The notes beneath the pieces were generated by a model. That model saw nothing but the letters and a program-made list of their open reading frames with translations. It did not search any database and was not told where the DNA came from. Shown here piece after piece: positions 34,109 through 42,353 of a stretch of DNA of 64,000 nucleotides; position 1 is the first letter of the stretch; each line of letters starts with the position of its first letter. The stretch is taken from positions 1-64,000 of the forward strand of contig JAMPHO010000002.1 in assembly GCA_023663385.1 (NCBI GenBank). The letters run 5' to 3'. Origin of the DNA: Alistipes timonensis. GTDB lineage: Bacteria > Bacteroidota > Bacteroidia > Bacteroidales > Muribaculaceae. A program made the position numbers and the translations under genes.

Positions 34109-34996
34109 ATGTTAGACCGGAGCAGCATAAAAATCGACGTGGACGCGGTAATCTGCGACCGCGTGCCGGGGCTGGCGCGCTTCATTCCGAAGTGGGCCAC
34201 GGGCTGGCTCGCCCGCGTCATTTGCCAGGACCGCATGAACCGGCTCCTGGAGGAGAACCGCGGCCTCGAAGGGGCCGACTTCTGCCGCGGCGTGCTCGCC
34301 TCGCTCCGAATCTCGACCGAACTCACCAACGCCGGAAAGCTCCCCCCGAAGGAGGACCGCCGGGTGGTGTTCGTCTCCAACCACCCCCTCGGAGGGCTCG
34401 ACGGCATGGCGCTCATCGACATCATACAGGCCCACTTCGGAGGCCAGGTATGGTTCATCGTCAACGACTTGCTGATGGCCGTCAAGCCCCTCAACAACGT
34501 TTTCCTCCCCATCAACAAACACGGCGCGCAGTCGCGCAAGGCCGCGGCCGACATAGAGAGGGCCTTCGCCGGCGACGACCCGGTGATTATCTTCCCCGCC
34601 GGACTCTGCTCGCGGCTCAAGAAAACATCATTCTTAGGCAAGCGCTGCCGCCAGATCGCCGACCTGAGATGGAACAAGATGTTCGTCAACAAATGCATCC
34701 AGCACCGACGCGACGTGATCCCCCTCTTCTTCAGCGGCCAGAACTCCGACCATTTCTACCGAGTGGCCCTCAACCGCAAACGGCTCCGCATCCCCTTCAA
34801 CCTGGAGATGATATATCTCCCGCAGGAAATCTTCATGGCCGAGGGGAAGAGCTTCCGGGTGATAGTGGGCGACCGCATACCCCACGACACCCTGGCCGGG
34901 GGGAAGGAGGCCCAGGGCTCGGCCGACACCATACGCTCGATGACCTACCTGCTCGACAAGGAGTCGATCGACGCGCCACTCTTCCATAAATCCTGA
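34109..34996 (+). CDS. glsA: glycine-lipid O-acyltransferase GlsA (PlsC family)
   Basis: 295 residues. PlsC-type acyltransferase: motif I NHPLGGLD (His92, Asp98), motif III FPAGLCSR (162-169, in place of FPEGTRS). In Bacteroides, GlsA O-acylates N-acyl-3-hydroxy-fatty-acyl glycine made by GlsB, giving diacyl glycine lipids needed for stress survival. The next gene is a clear GlsB homologue, which fixes this assignment. The N-terminal IKIDVDAVICDRVPGLARFIPKW matches the family. A second, overlapping frame (34102-34989) is a shadow. The start is possibly leaderless, see the -7 element at 34097. Confidence 0.88.
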   Translation: MLDRSSIKIDVDAVICDRVPGLARFIPKWATGWLARVICQDRMNRLLEENRGLEGADFCRGVLASLRISTELTNAGKLPPKEDRRVVFVSNHPLGGLDGMALIDIIQAHFGGQVWFIVNDLLMAVKPLNNVFLPINKHGAQSRKAAADIERAFAGDDPVIIFPAGLCSRLKKTSFLGKRCRQIADLRWNKMFVNKCIQHRRDVIPLFFSGQNSDHFYRVALNRKRLRIPFNLEMIYLPQEIFMAEGKSFRVIVGDRIPHDTLAGGKEAQGSADTIRSMTYLLDKESIDAPLFHKS

Positions 34997-35027
34997 ACCT
35001 TATCCATCATCATTCCCGACACCAGTA

Positions 35028-35975
35028 ATGGCAGCAGACATCATACCCCCCGTTGACCCGTCGATTATCGAAAAGGCTATGACGAGCGACCGCTTCCTGC
35101 GGCACACCAATAAGGGGGGCAACGAAATTTACATATTCGACGGCCGGGAGGCCCCCGAGGTAATGCGCGAGATAGGCCGTCTGAGAGAAATCGCGTTCCG
35201 CACCGCCGGGGGCGGCACAGGCAAGGAGTGCGACATCGACCAGTACGACCTGATGGATCCCCCCTGCCGCCAGCTCGTGGTGTGGGACCCCGTTGAGAAG
35301 ATAATCACCGGGGGGTACCGCTACATACTCGGCAAGGACATACGCTTCAACCCCGACGGGTCGCCCCGCATCGCGACCTCGCATATGTTCGACTTCTCCC
35401 CCCGGTTCATCAACGAGATGCTCCCCTCGACCATCGAGCTGGGGCGCTCGTTCGTAAGGCTCGAATACCAGTCGTCGCGCGCCGGCGCCAAGGCCATCTT
35501 CGCCCTCGACAACCTCTGGGACGGCCTCGGGGCGCTCACGGTGCTCCACCCCGAAATCAAGTACCTCTTCGGGAAGTTCACCATGTACCCCAGCTACGAG
35601 CGCGAATGCCGCGACCTGCTGCTCTACTTCCTCAACAAGCACTTCCCCGACCCCGACAACCTCGCCCGCCCCTTCCACCCCCTGGAGACACACCCCGATA
35701 CGGAGCGCTTCGCCGCCATACTCAACGGTGAAAACTTCCACGACGACTACCGCGTGCTCAACAACGAAATACGCCGCCACGGCATTAACATACCCCCGCT
35801 GGTCAACGCCTATATGACCCTCTCCCCGACGATGAAAATCTTCGGAACCGCCATCAACGACGAGTTCGGCGACGTCGAGGAGACCGGCATCTTCCTCACC
35901 ATCGACGATATTTTCGAGGAGAAGAAGCGCCGGCACATTGAAACTTTCTGTCACGATGAAAATCTCCCTCAGTAA
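35028..35975 (+). CDS. glsB: glycine N-acyltransferase GlsB (GNAT/hemolysin-like)
   Basis: 315 residues. It resembles the Bacteroides GlsB enzymes that N-acylate glycine with a 3-hydroxy fatty acid: RHTNKGGNEIYIF, EIGRLREIAFRTAGGGTGKECDIDQYD (about 47-73), QLVVWDPVEKIITGGYRY, ELGRSFVRLEYQSSRAGAKAIFALDNLWDGLGALTV and PPLVNAYMTLSPTMKIFGTAIN. The fold is GNAT-like (autoinducer synthase/hemolysin family). 31 nt after glsA; its last 20 nt overlap the start of the Wzi-like gene, so all three are probably one transcript. Confidence 0.9.
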   Translation: MAADIIPPVDPSIIEKAMTSDRFLRHTNKGGNEIYIFDGREAPEVMREIGRLREIAFRTAGGGTGKECDIDQYDLMDPPCRQLVVWDPVEKIITGGYRYILGKDIRFNPDGSPRIATSHMFDFSPRFINEMLPSTIELGRSFVRLEYQSSRAGAKAIFALDNLWDGLGALTVLHPEIKYLFGKFTMYPSYERECRDLLLYFLNKHFPDPDNLARPFHPLETHPDTERFAAILNGENFHDDYRVLNNEIRRHGINIPPLVNAYMTLSPTMKIFGTAINDEFGDVEETGIFLTIDDIFEEKKRRHIETFCHDENLPQ

Positions 35976-37494
35976 AACCATATTCATAGCCGCGGCCGCC
36001 ATACTGGGCGCGGCTTCGTCCAAGGCCGAATACGCCGTCGACTACCACGGCTCGCTGCTCGGCACTTTCGCCGGGGGCGACTTCGCACCCTACTATATGT
36101 CGGCCAACCGCTACGGCACCGTCACCCAGAGCGCCAACGCCCTGCTGCGCCTCGGCGCGAGCCGCGACATCGACCGCTCAAAACGCTTCTCCTACGGCTT
36201 CGGGGCCGACTTCATAGGGGGTTACGGCAGCTCAACCGACTATCTCAATTACCTTCCAGGGCGCCCCGAGGCACCCTGGGACCGCGCCCCCGAGAGCCCG
36301 GCCCCGGTGTGGGTGCAGCAGCTCTACGGCGAGGTCAAATACCGCTCGCTGTTCCTCTCCGCGGGTATGAAGGAACGCGGCTCGGCGATGCTCGACAACT
36401 CCCTGTCGAGCGGCGATATGACCCACAGCGCCAACGCCCGACCCATACCCGAGGTGCGCGTCGGATTCATTGACTTCACCGACATCCCCTGGATCAACGG
36501 CTGGGTGCAGCTCCAGGCCGAACTATCCTACGGCAAGATGATGGACAAGAAGTACAACGAGCGGCGCTACAATTATTACAACTACCACATAAACGTTGGC
36601 GCCCTCTACACCTACAAGCGCCTCTATTTCCGCACCAAGCCCTCGATGCCCTTCTCGGCTACCTTCGGCATGCAGGCCGCCGGGTTCTTCGGCGGCACAA
36701 CCACCTCGTACATCGACGGCCAGGTGTTCCGCGTGACCTCGGCCTCACGAGGACTGAAAATGTTCCTCAAAATGCTCATCCCGACCGACGGCGGCGCGGA
36801 ATACTACGCCGGAAGCTCGCTCGGCTCCTGGGACGTGGCCCTGCGCTACCGCCTCCCCGGCGGCGACCAAATCAGGGCCTATATGCAGAAACCGTTCGAG
36901 GACGGCTCCGGCATCGGGTTCATGAACGGCTTCGACGGACTCTGGGGCCTGGAATACAAAGCGGCGCGCAAAGGCTGGATCAGCGGGGCCGTAATCGAAT
37001 ACATCGACCTCACAAACCAAAGCGGACCCAACCACTGGGACCCTGACGACTTCCCCGGCTCGACCATGGGGGGCAACTCCAGCGGGGCCGACAACTATTA
37101 CAACAACTTCGAATACAACTCATTCGCCAACTACGGTATGTCGCTCGGCACGCCGTTCGTTCCCTCCCCGATCTACAACACCAACGGCTGCCTCCAATTC
37201 CTCAACACCCGGGTGCGCGGCTTCCATATCGGCATCGAGGGTGAGGCCGGGGGCAAGTGGGCCTACCGCGCCCTCGGAGGCTACCGCAAAGGCTGGGGCA
37301 CCCACTTCCAGCCGCTGCTCGAACCCACGAGTTCCACCTCGGTGATGATCGAGGGGAAATACCGCCCGGCGGCTGTCAAAGGTCTGGAGGTATGCCTGCA
37401 GCTCGCGGGCGACAAGGGTTCGATGTTCGGCGACCATTTCGGCGCCCTCCTCGGGGTGCGCTATTCAGGAACCTTCATATTCGGTAAGAGATGA
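35956..37494 (+). CDS. capsule-assembly Wzi-family outer-membrane protein
   Basis: 512 residues from ATG 35956; the signal peptide MKISLSKTIFIAAAAILGAASSKA supports this start over the frame beginning at 35938. The mature protein is a beta-barrel rich in Tyr/Gly with Wzi-type phrases (YMSANRYGTVTQ; LYGEVKYRSLFLSAGMKERG; SGDMTHSANARPIPEVRVGF; IEYIDLTNQSGPNHW). Wzi anchors or assembles capsule at the outer membrane in enterics; Bacteroidetes members occur in surface-glycan loci. Overlaps glsB by 20 nt and the next gene by 4 nt (ATGA), linking lipid, barrel and lipoprotein in one unit. Confidence 0.85.
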   Translation: MKISLSKTIFIAAAAILGAASSKAEYAVDYHGSLLGTFAGGDFAPYYMSANRYGTVTQSANALLRLGASRDIDRSKRFSYGFGADFIGGYGSSTDYLNYLPGRPEAPWDRAPESPAPVWVQQLYGEVKYRSLFLSAGMKERGSAMLDNSLSSGDMTHSANARPIPEVRVGFIDFTDIPWINGWVQLQAELSYGKMMDKKYNERRYNYYNYHINVGALYTYKRLYFRTKPSMPFSATFGMQAAGFFGGTTTSYIDGQVFRVTSASRGLKMFLKMLIPTDGGAEYYAGSSLGSWDVALRYRLPGGDQIRAYMQKPFEDGSGIGFMNGFDGLWGLEYKAARKGWISGAVIEYIDLTNQSGPNHWDPDDFPGSTMGGNSSGADNYYNNFEYNSFANYGMSLGTPFVPSPIYNTNGCLQFLNTRVRGFHIGIEGEAGGKWAYRALGGYRKGWGTHFQPLLEPTSSTSVMIEGKYRPAAVKGLEVCLQLAGDKGSMFGDHFGALLGVRYSGTFIFGKR

Positions 37495-37958
37495 GTAAGA
37501 AAGCATTCCGCCATATCGCGTTCCTGACCCTGATGGTCGGCGCGCTCCTCGCCGCATGCACCCGCAACGACGGCGACATCGGTTCGAAATTCGGCGAGTG
37601 GAAACTGACCGCCATGACCATCGACGGCCAGGAAAACCCGGCCTATGCCCGCAACATATTTTGGGGCTTCCAGAGCGGCTCTATGAGCTTCCGCCTGGTC
37701 ACATACGTCGAGGGGATTCCCGAATACAACGAGACGTTCGCCCAGTGGAGCGAATCCGACGGCTACATAGTGCTGGACACCGACTACTCCGACGACCAGG
37801 GCACATTCCGCTACTCCCCGCCCGAGGTGCTCCTCATCCCCTGGCAGACCTCCGGCATACGGCTCAAAATCATCTCCGAGACATCGTCCTATATGGTATT
37901 GGAGTACGCCGCGGCCGACGGAAGCGCGATCCGCTACCACCTGCAGAAATGGGGCTGA
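37491..37958 (+). CDS. lipocalin-like lipoprotein (DUF4847-like)
   Basis: 155 residues. Lipoprotein signal MSKKAFRHIAFLTLMVGALLAAC with Cys23. The rest is a beta-rich domain resembling the small lipocalin-like Bacteroidetes lipoproteins (FGEWKLTAMTIDGQEN; GFQSGSMSFRLVTYVEG; RLKIISETSSYMVLEY). Family naming is tentative. Coupled to the Wzi-like gene by ATGA overlap, suggesting the two partner in the outer membrane. The next gene follows after 43 nt. Confidence 0.7.
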   Translation: MSKKAFRHIAFLTLMVGALLAACTRNDGDIGSKFGEWKLTAMTIDGQENPAYARNIFWGFQSGSMSFRLVTYVEGIPEYNETFAQWSESDGYIVLDTDYSDDQGTFRYSPPEVLLIPWQTSGIRLKIISETSSYMVLEYAAADGSAIRYHLQKWG

Positions 37959-38001
37959 CAATTCTTTTGAAACGCCCTTTAAAACTCATTGAATCAAAGC
38001 T

Positions 38002-38991
38002 ATGGCAAGAACGATAAAGAAAGCGTTAGTCACCGGCGCCGACGGTTTTATCGGCTCACACCTCGTTGAGGAACTCCTCTCGCGGGGTATCGAAGTCAGG
38101 GCCCTCAGCCAGTACAACTCGTTCAACAACTGGGGATGGCTCGAAGGCATGAAGCGCGACGGCCTCGAAATCGTGTGCGGCGACGTGCGCGACGCTGCCT
38201 ACTGCCGCCACATAGCCAAGGGGGTCGACACCATATTCCACCTCGCGGCCCTCATAGCGATTCCCTACAGCTACGAGGCCCCCGGCAGCTACGTCGAAAC
38301 CAACATCAACGGCACCCTCAACATCTGCCAGGCCGCGCACGACAACGAGGTTGACCGCCTCGTGGTGACCTCAACGTCGGAGGTCTACGGCACGGCACTC
38401 TACGTCCCCATCGACGAGAAACACCCCCGCCAGCCCCAGTCGCCCTACTCGGCCACCAAAATCGGCGCCGACGCCATCGCCAACAGCTTCCACAACGCCT
38501 TCGGGCTCCCGGTGGTGACAGCCCGCCCCTTCAACACCTACGGCCCGAGGCAGAGCGCCCGAGCCATCATCCCGACCATCATTAGCCAGATCGCGTCCGG
38601 CATGAGGGAGATAAAGGTGGGCGACCTCACCCCGACCCGCGACTTCAACTACGTTGCCGACACCTGCCGCGGCTTCCTCGCCCTGGCAACCGCCGAGGGT
38701 ATCGAGGGGCGCGACATAAACATCGCTACCGGCACCGAAATATCCATGGGCGACACCCTACGCGCCATCGCTGAAATCATGGGAGCCGACGTGCGCTACG
38801 TCACCGACCCGGCGCGCCTGCGCCCCGCCGGGAGCGAGGTCATGCGCCTCTGCGGCGACAACACACTCATAACGTCGCTCACCGACTGGCGCCCCCGCGT
38901 CACCCTCCGCGAAGGGCTCGCCAAAACTATTGAGTGGTTCACCAACCCGGAGAACCTCAAACGCTACAAGCCCGACATCTACAACCGATGA
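38002..38991 (+). CDS. legB: NAD-dependent 4,6-dehydratase LegB-like
   Basis: 329 residues of an extended short-chain dehydrogenase: NAD motif ALVTGADGFIGSHLVEEL at 8-25, catalytic STSEVYGT and SPYSATKIGADAIANSFH (Tyr-x-x-x-Lys), RPFNTYGPRQSARAIIPTIISQI. ALSQYNSFNNWGWLEG is characteristic of LegB, which makes the 4-keto-6-deoxy sugar at the start of legionaminic acid synthesis. A UDP-glucuronate/UDP-GlcNAc epimerase-like role is the alternative. Its stop overlaps the next gene by ATGA, in an operon legB-neuD-neuB. Confidence 0.82.
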   Translation: MARTIKKALVTGADGFIGSHLVEELLSRGIEVRALSQYNSFNNWGWLEGMKRDGLEIVCGDVRDAAYCRHIAKGVDTIFHLAALIAIPYSYEAPGSYVETNINGTLNICQAAHDNEVDRLVVTSTSEVYGTALYVPIDEKHPRQPQSPYSATKIGADAIANSFHNAFGLPVVTARPFNTYGPRQSARAIIPTIISQIASGMREIKVGDLTPTRDFNYVADTCRGFLALATAEGIEGRDINIATGTEISMGDTLRAIAEIMGADVRYVTDPARLRPAGSEVMRLCGDNTLITSLTDWRPRVTLREGLAKTIEWFTNPENLKRYKPDIYNR

Positions 38992-39596
38992 AGTTCACGC
39001 TCATAGGGGGCGGAGGCCACTGCCAGTCGCTGCTGAAAGCGCTCCCCGAAGGACTGGAGCCCGCCGGGTACACCGACCTCGCCCCGGTCGACGGGATGCC
39101 TATCCCCTGGCTCGGCACCGACTCCGAGGCCCGGGGTCCCGTACACATAGCCCTGGCGCTTGGCCGCGGCGATACCCTCGGCGCCCGCCGGGCCTTAATC
39201 AACCGCTTCGCCGGGGCCGAGTTCGTAAGCGTCATAGCCCCCACCGCCATTGTCACTGAGGGGTCGGTAATAGGCCCGGGGTGCGCCCTGCTCCACCGCG
39301 CGGTGGTAAACGGCGCCACCATTGGCCCCAACACAATAATTAATACTGGCGCCATCGTCGAGCACTCGGCCACCATCGGCGAAAACTGCTTCATCGGCCC
39401 GGGAGCCGTGGTATGCGGCGGGGTGACGATAGGCGACGACACGCTCATCGGGGCCGGGGCGGTTGTCCGCAACGGCGTCACCATATGCGGCGGTGCGGTA
39501 ATCGGTATGGGCGCGGTAGTCACCGCCGACATCACCTCCCCCGGCACCTACCTCGGATGCCCGGCCAGAAAAATTGAAAAACAATGCCGAAAGTGA
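38988..39596 (+). CDS. NeuD/PglD-type sugar O- or N-acetyltransferase (left-handed beta-helix)
   Basis: 202 residues from ATG 38988 (MKFTLIGGGGHCQSLLKALPEG). An N-terminal Rossmann-like domain (GGGGHCQSLL) binds the sugar nucleotide; from about residue 85 hexapeptide repeats form a left-handed beta-helix (VTEGSVIGPGCALLHRAVV..., IGPNTIINTGAIVEHSATIG, IGDDTLIGAGAVV), ending GTYLGCPARKIEK. In nonulosonate loci such enzymes are NeuD (sialic O-acetyl) or LegH/PglD (N-acetyl on the 4-amino sugar). Position between LegB and NeuB favours the LegH role but also leaves NeuD possible. Overlaps both neighbours (4 and 13 nt). Confidence 0.8.
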   Translation: MKFTLIGGGGHCQSLLKALPEGLEPAGYTDLAPVDGMPIPWLGTDSEARGPVHIALALGRGDTLGARRALINRFAGAEFVSVIAPTAIVTEGSVIGPGCALLHRAVVNGATIGPNTIINTGAIVEHSATIGENCFIGPGAVVCGGVTIGDDTLIGAGAVVRNGVTICGGAVIGMGAVVTADITSPGTYLGCPARKIEKQCRK

Positions 39597-40591
39597 TAAT
39601 CATAGCCGAAGCCGGAGTTAACCACTGCGGCTCGCTCGAAAGGGCGCTCGCGATGGTCGACGCTGCCGCCGAGGCCGGGGTAGACTATGTTAAGTTCCAG
39701 ACCTTCAAGGCCGCTAAGCTCGTGAGCGCCAACGCCCCGAAAGCGGGCTACCAGGAGGCTAACGACCCCTCCTCCGGCTCCACCCAGCTCGAAATGCTCC
39801 GCCGCCTGGAGCTCTCGGCTGCGGATTTCGCGACCCTCGCCGCTCGGTGCCGCGAAAAAGGGATCGGATTCCTATCGACCCCCTTCGACCTCGACAGCAT
39901 ACGCGACCTCGCCCCCCTTGGCATGGACTACTGGAAAATACCCTCCGGCGAGATTACCAACCTCCCGTACCTTAGGGCCATAGGTTCCCGCGGCGAGTCG
40001 GTGATACTCTCCACCGGTATGTCGGACCTTGATGAGGTCGAGGCAGCGCTCCGCGCGCTGGAGGAGGCTGGCACCCCCCGATCCAAGGTAATCCTGCTGC
40101 ACTGCAACACCCAGTACCCCACCCCGATGGCCGACGTCAACCTCCGCGCTATGGAGCCGCTCCGCACCCTCGGAGCCGCCTCCGTAGGCTACAGCGACCA
40201 TACCCTTGGCACCGAGGTGCCGGTTGCCGCCGCAGCCCTCGGCGCGAGCGTCATCGAGAAGCATTTCACTCTTTCGCGCGACCTCCCCGGGCCCGACCAC
40301 AAAGCGTCGCTCACACCCGCCGAACTCGCCCTGATGGTCAGCCAGATACGGAATATCGAGCTGGCGCTCGGCGACGGCTCAAAACGCGTCAGCGACTCCG
40401 AGCGCCCCAACATCGCGGTGGCCCGCAAAAGCATCGTGGCCTCCCGCCCCATAGCCCGCGGTGAAACCCTCTCCAGCGAGAACCTCGCCGTGAAGCGCCC
40501 CGGCACGGGGCTCTCGCCAATGCTCTGGGACTCGGTCACCGGCACACAGGCGGTAAAAGACTTCGCCCCCGACGAACCTATAACACTCTGA
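39584..40591 (+). CDS. neuB: N-acetylneuraminate/legionaminate synthase NeuB (LegI)
   Basis: 335 residues. NeuB TIM barrel with IIAEAGVNHCGSLERAL at 5-21, YVKFQTFKA, GFLSTPFDLDSI, KIPSGEITNLP, LSTGMSDLDEV, LLHCNTQYPTP, VGYSDHTLGTEVPVAAAALGASVIEKHFTLSRDLPGPDHKASL, and a C-terminal SAF/antifreeze-like domain (SIVASRPIARGETLSSENLAVKRPGTGLSP). It condenses PEP with a hexosamine-derived sugar to make a nine-carbon nonulosonic acid. With LegB upstream, the product is more probably a legionaminic-type sugar than sialic acid (inference). 13-nt overlap with the acetyltransferase gene; 1-nt gap to prmC. Confidence 0.92.
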   Translation: MPKVIIIAEAGVNHCGSLERALAMVDAAAEAGVDYVKFQTFKAAKLVSANAPKAGYQEANDPSSGSTQLEMLRRLELSAADFATLAARCREKGIGFLSTPFDLDSIRDLAPLGMDYWKIPSGEITNLPYLRAIGSRGESVILSTGMSDLDEVEAALRALEEAGTPRSKVILLHCNTQYPTPMADVNLRAMEPLRTLGAASVGYSDHTLGTEVPVAAAALGASVIEKHFTLSRDLPGPDHKASLTPAELALMVSQIRNIELALGDGSKRVSDSERPNIAVARKSIVASRPIARGETLSSENLAVKRPGTGLSPMLWDSVTGTQAVKDFAPDEPITL

Positions 40592-40592
40592 T

Positions 40593-41456
40593 ATGGCCGA
40601 CGAAACCACCCTCAACGAACTCACGCGCCGTATGCGCGCCATTATCGAGCCCGCCACCGGGTCCCGCGAGGCCGCGGCCATAAGCCGCGAAATCATGTAC
40701 GACCTCAAAGGGTGGGACCTCACCCAGCTCGCCATCCGCGGTTCCGAACCCGTCAGCGACTTCATAGCCGCGAAAGCGCTCGACGCCGCCCGACGCGTGG
40801 CAGCCGGAGAGCCCGTGCAGTATATCTTCGGGAGCGCCGGATTCTACGGGATGCGCTTCAAAGTCACCCCCGACACCCTGATACCCCGCCCCGAGACCGC
40901 CGAACTCGTCGACCTTATAGTAAAGCGCTACGCCGACAGCAAAGACCTCCGAGTGCTCGACGTCGGCACAGGCTCCGGCTGCATCGCCATAGCGCTCAGC
41001 CGCTTCCTCCCCTTCCCCGAAGTCACCGCCGTGGACATCAGCGATGCCGCTCTGGCCGTGGCCCGCGAGAACGCCGCCGCGCTGAAGGCCCGAGTCACAT
41101 TCCGCCGCGAGGACATCCTCACCGCCGCACCCGGCCCCGACCGCTACGACATAATCGTGAGCAATCCCCCATACATCGCCCAAAGCGAGAGCGCCGCGAT
41201 GGATAAGAACGTGCTCGACCACGAGCCCCACTCGGCCCTCTTCGTACCCGACAGCGACCCGCTCCTCTTCTACCGTGCCATACTGCGCTACGCCGCCGAC
41301 GGCGCCCTGGCCCCCGGCGGAGCGGTCTATTTCGAGATCAACCCCCTCTTTGCCGACGACCTGCGCCGACTGGCCGCCACCCTCGGCTTCACCGCCGAGA
41401 TTCTCCCCGACGCCCAGGGGCGCTCCCGCTTCGCCATAGCCCGACAGACCGACTGA
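40593..41456 (+). CDS. prmC: peptide chain release factor N5-glutamine methyltransferase PrmC
   Basis: 287 residues. It methylates the GGQ glutamine of RF1/RF2. An N-terminal helical domain recognises the release factor (AGEPVQYIFGSAGFYGMRFKVTPDTLIPRPETAELVD, about 71-107); a Rossmann methyltransferase domain has VLDVGTGSGCIAIAL (121-135) and the NPPY motif at 191-194. It starts 1 nt after neuB, so despite its housekeeping role it is probably read from the nonulosonate transcript. recX follows after 47 nt. Confidence 0.95.
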   Translation: MADETTLNELTRRMRAIIEPATGSREAAAISREIMYDLKGWDLTQLAIRGSEPVSDFIAAKALDAARRVAAGEPVQYIFGSAGFYGMRFKVTPDTLIPRPETAELVDLIVKRYADSKDLRVLDVGTGSGCIAIALSRFLPFPEVTAVDISDAALAVARENAAALKARVTFRREDILTAAPGPDRYDIIVSNPPYIAQSESAAMDKNVLDHEPHSALFVPDSDPLLFYRAILRYAADGALAPGGAVYFEINPLFADDLRRLAATLGFTAEILPDAQGRSRFAIARQTD

Positions 41457-41503
41457 GAAACCGCTTAGAACTTGTTTAAAAACAAGATTTTAACCACCCA
41501 CCA

Positions 41504-41983
41504 ATGCGCCGCGAACCGCTTTCACCCGAAATGGCCCTGAGCCGCCTGGCCACCCTCTGCGCACGCGCCGAGCGGTGCCGCCACGAACTCGAACAGAAGC
41601 TCTACGCCTGGGGGGTGCCCCGGGCCGAAGGGGAGCGCCTACTGCGGCGGCTCGAAGAGGAACGCTATTTCGACGACTCGCGCTTCGCCGCCGCCTTCAC
41701 CCGCGACAAAGCGCTCTACGCCCGATGGGGGCGCCGCAAAATCGAGGCCGCGCTGCGCCTAAAGCGCATCCCCGCTGCCGACATCCAGGCCGCTTTCGAC
41801 GAACTCGACGAAGAAGAGTACCTCGCCGCGATGCACGACGCCCTCGCCGCCAAAGCCCGCTCCATAAAGGAGGGCGACACCTACGAGGGGCGCACCAAAC
41901 TATACCGCTTCGGCCTCTCCCGCGGCTACGAACCCTCCCTCCTCTCCGAAGCCATCCGCTCCCACCGCCCCTTCCGCCCCTAA
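41504..41983 (+). CDS. recX: regulatory protein RecX
   Basis: 159 residues, rich in Arg/Glu/Leu, with the three-helix RecX repeats: ALSRLATLCARAERCRHELEQKLYAWGVP, RLLRRLEEERYFDDSRFAAAFTRDKALYARWGRRKIEAALRLKRIP (about 46-91) and a third repeat. RecX inhibits RecA filament growth. In Bacteroidetes it often follows prmC, as here. Standard length. No hairpin terminator follows; instead there is a C/T-rich, G-poor tract. Confidence 0.9.
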   Translation: MRREPLSPEMALSRLATLCARAERCRHELEQKLYAWGVPRAEGERLLRRLEEERYFDDSRFAAAFTRDKALYARWGRRKIEAALRLKRIPAADIQAAFDELDEEEYLAAMHDALAAKARSIKEGDTYEGRTKLYRFGLSRGYEPSLLSEAIRSHRPFRP

Positions 41984-42080
41984 CCTATAACCTCATAACT
42001 CTGACCTCATCCCTCCCTAACCTCTTAACCCTCCACTTCTTTCACTCTTTCACTCTTTTCACTTTTTCACTTTTTCTCCG
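41984..42080 (+). repeat. G-poor pyrimidine tract with imperfect TTTCAC repeats
   Basis: From the recX stop to about 42080 the + strand is almost free of G and rich in C and T, with tandem imperfect units (TTTCACTC, TTTCACTC, TTTTCAC, TTTTTCAC) at about 42040-42076. C-rich, G-poor RNA is what Rho factor binds, so this may be a Rho-dependent terminator. This is the first part of a 370-nt gap. Confidence 0.45.
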
Positions 42081-42088
42081 CCCCGCTA

Positions 42089-42118
42089 TTGCGTTTTGCG
42101 AATTTATTTATATCTTTG
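42089..42118 (+). promoter_or_regulatory. promoter of the 42354 gene
   Basis: TTG (42089-42091), a 19-nt spacer and TATCTTTG (42111-42118), followed by AAATTAG at 42121-42127. It predicts an unusually long 5' leader of about 230 nt. Confidence 0.62.
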
Positions 42119-42124
42119 CAAAAT

Positions 42125-42353
42125 TAGAGGATAATTAGTTGTTTTTATGCGCTTTCGTGGAATAACTATGCGGCCTCTATGAAATATACACATTTTTTAT
42201 TCAATCTATATTTATAACCGAAGGGTACCACCACAGTCCCGCGCAAGTAACATCTCCAATAAATGCCGCGACACCTACAATGGCGGCGCGACAAAGGCGG
42301 TAACATTCCGCGGGCCTTTAATGGCATCCCTGCTAATCAATCAAATCTTGCGT
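42125..42353 (+). other. long 5' leader of the 42354 gene
   Basis: About 230 nt between the predicted transcription start and ATG 42354. The first half is AT-rich, the second GC-rich with several CGCG-containing segments that could pair (CCGCGACA near 42265; GGCGGCGCGAC near 42282; CCGCGGGCC near 42308). I see no box of a known riboswitch. It may be a structured regulatory leader. Confidence 0.35.

Noticed and set aside
34102..34989. Arg/Pro-rich frame overlapping glsA
   Set aside because: A frame-shifted shadow of glsA without family motifs; glsA in the other frame has HxxxxD and the N-terminal family block.
42125..42353. Known riboswitch (cobalamin, TPP, SAM) in the long leader
   Set aside because: No recognisable conserved box of these classes was found by eye; only generic GC-rich pairing potential.
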